Assembly (NCBI GenBank): GCA_903901375.1
Contig: CAIUQV010000002.1
Location: 1-6,431, forward strand
Length of the DNA: 6,431 bases
Direction: 5' to 3'
Origin: an uncultured Ignavibacteriota bacterium
Lineage (GTDB): Bacteria > Bacteroidota > Ignavibacteria > Tepidaquicellales > Tepidaquicellaceae
Shown: positions 6,327 through 6,431 of the stretch, one piece after another
Layout: each line of letters opens with the position of its first letter
Position numbering within the stretch: position 1 is the stretch's first letter
Program-made: the position numbers and the translations under genes
The notes under the pieces: model-generated
Database searches by the model: none
What the model was told of the DNA's origin: nothing
The model's input: only the letters and a program-made list of their open reading frames with translations

Positions 6327-6431
6327 TTACTTGAATAAAAAGAACAACATTATCATTATGATTCCTGCAACTGCTAATATAGCATAATCATGAATAATGC
6401 CTGATTGAATTCTTCTCCAGTCAATACTTAG
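6327..6431 (-). CDS. nuoL: C-terminal end of a NuoL-like NADH-quinone oxidoreductase subunit (partial)
   Basis: Reading the minus strand from the window edge gives 34 codons and a TAA stop (6327-6329). The residues begin LSIDWRRIQSGIIHDYAIL and continue through a hydrophobic segment AVAGIIMIMLFFLFK. The arrangement 'R-x-x-[Q/S]-[S/T]-G-x-[I/L/V]-x-x-Y-A' followed by a single closing membrane helix is the usual C-terminal end of NuoL, the antiporter-like proton-pumping subunit of respiratory complex I. The frame is open to the edge of the window, so the gene continues to the right, where nuoM/nuoK-type neighbours would be expected. A related antiporter-like subunit (for example an Mrp or hydrogenase homologue) cannot be excluded from 34 residues. 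The gene converges on the cytochrome c gene and shares its terminator. Confidence 0.65.
   Translation of the reverse strand, partial: LSIDWRRIQSGIIHDYAILAVAGIIMIMLFFLFK

Overview
The window is AT-rich (roughly one third GC by eye) and densely coded. It looks like the chromosome of a Gram-negative member of the Bacteroidota/Chlorobiota/Ignavibacteriota group. The evidence is a DUF2723 membrane glycosyltransferase-like protein typical of that group, two outer-membrane barrel proteins, a cytochrome c lipoprotein, and an almost complete lack of Shine-Dalgarno sequences. The assignment to a phylum is inference; no rRNA or tRNA gene is present to fix it.

Positions 16-5436 hold five tightly packed plus-strand genes that read as one operon. 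They are a small CoA-binding Rossmann protein (16-414), a DUF2723/TMEM260-like polytopic membrane protein (421-2349, TTG start), a short single-POTRA Omp85-type outer-membrane protein (2352-3767, TTG start), the 16S rRNA methyltransferase RsmE (3776-4501), and an exported outer-membrane beta-barrel protein (best start 4513, to 5436). Gaps are 6, 2 and 8 bases, then a 4-base ATGA overlap. A strong intrinsic hairpin terminator at 5456-5483 closes the unit.

After the terminator a separate plus-strand gene (5517-6257) encodes a lipid-anchored diheme cytochrome c. It converges on a minus-strand gene of which only the last 34 codons lie in the window (6431 down to 6327). That gene is too short to be picked up by ordinary ORF calling but resembles the C-terminal helix of the NuoL subunit of complex I. 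The two convergent genes share a hairpin at 6275-6310 that is built to terminate transcription from both sides.

Functionally the left part mixes envelope genes (DUF2723, Omp85, beta-barrel) with housekeeping ones (CoA-binding protein, RsmE), and the right end is respiratory (cytochrome c next to complex I). I see no mobile element, CRISPR array, tRNA/rRNA, integration site or defence system. This is mostly an ordinary core-genome region. The points most worth following are the short Omp85 next to DUF2723, the two consecutive TTG starts, and a possible cysteine-ligated heme in the cytochrome.
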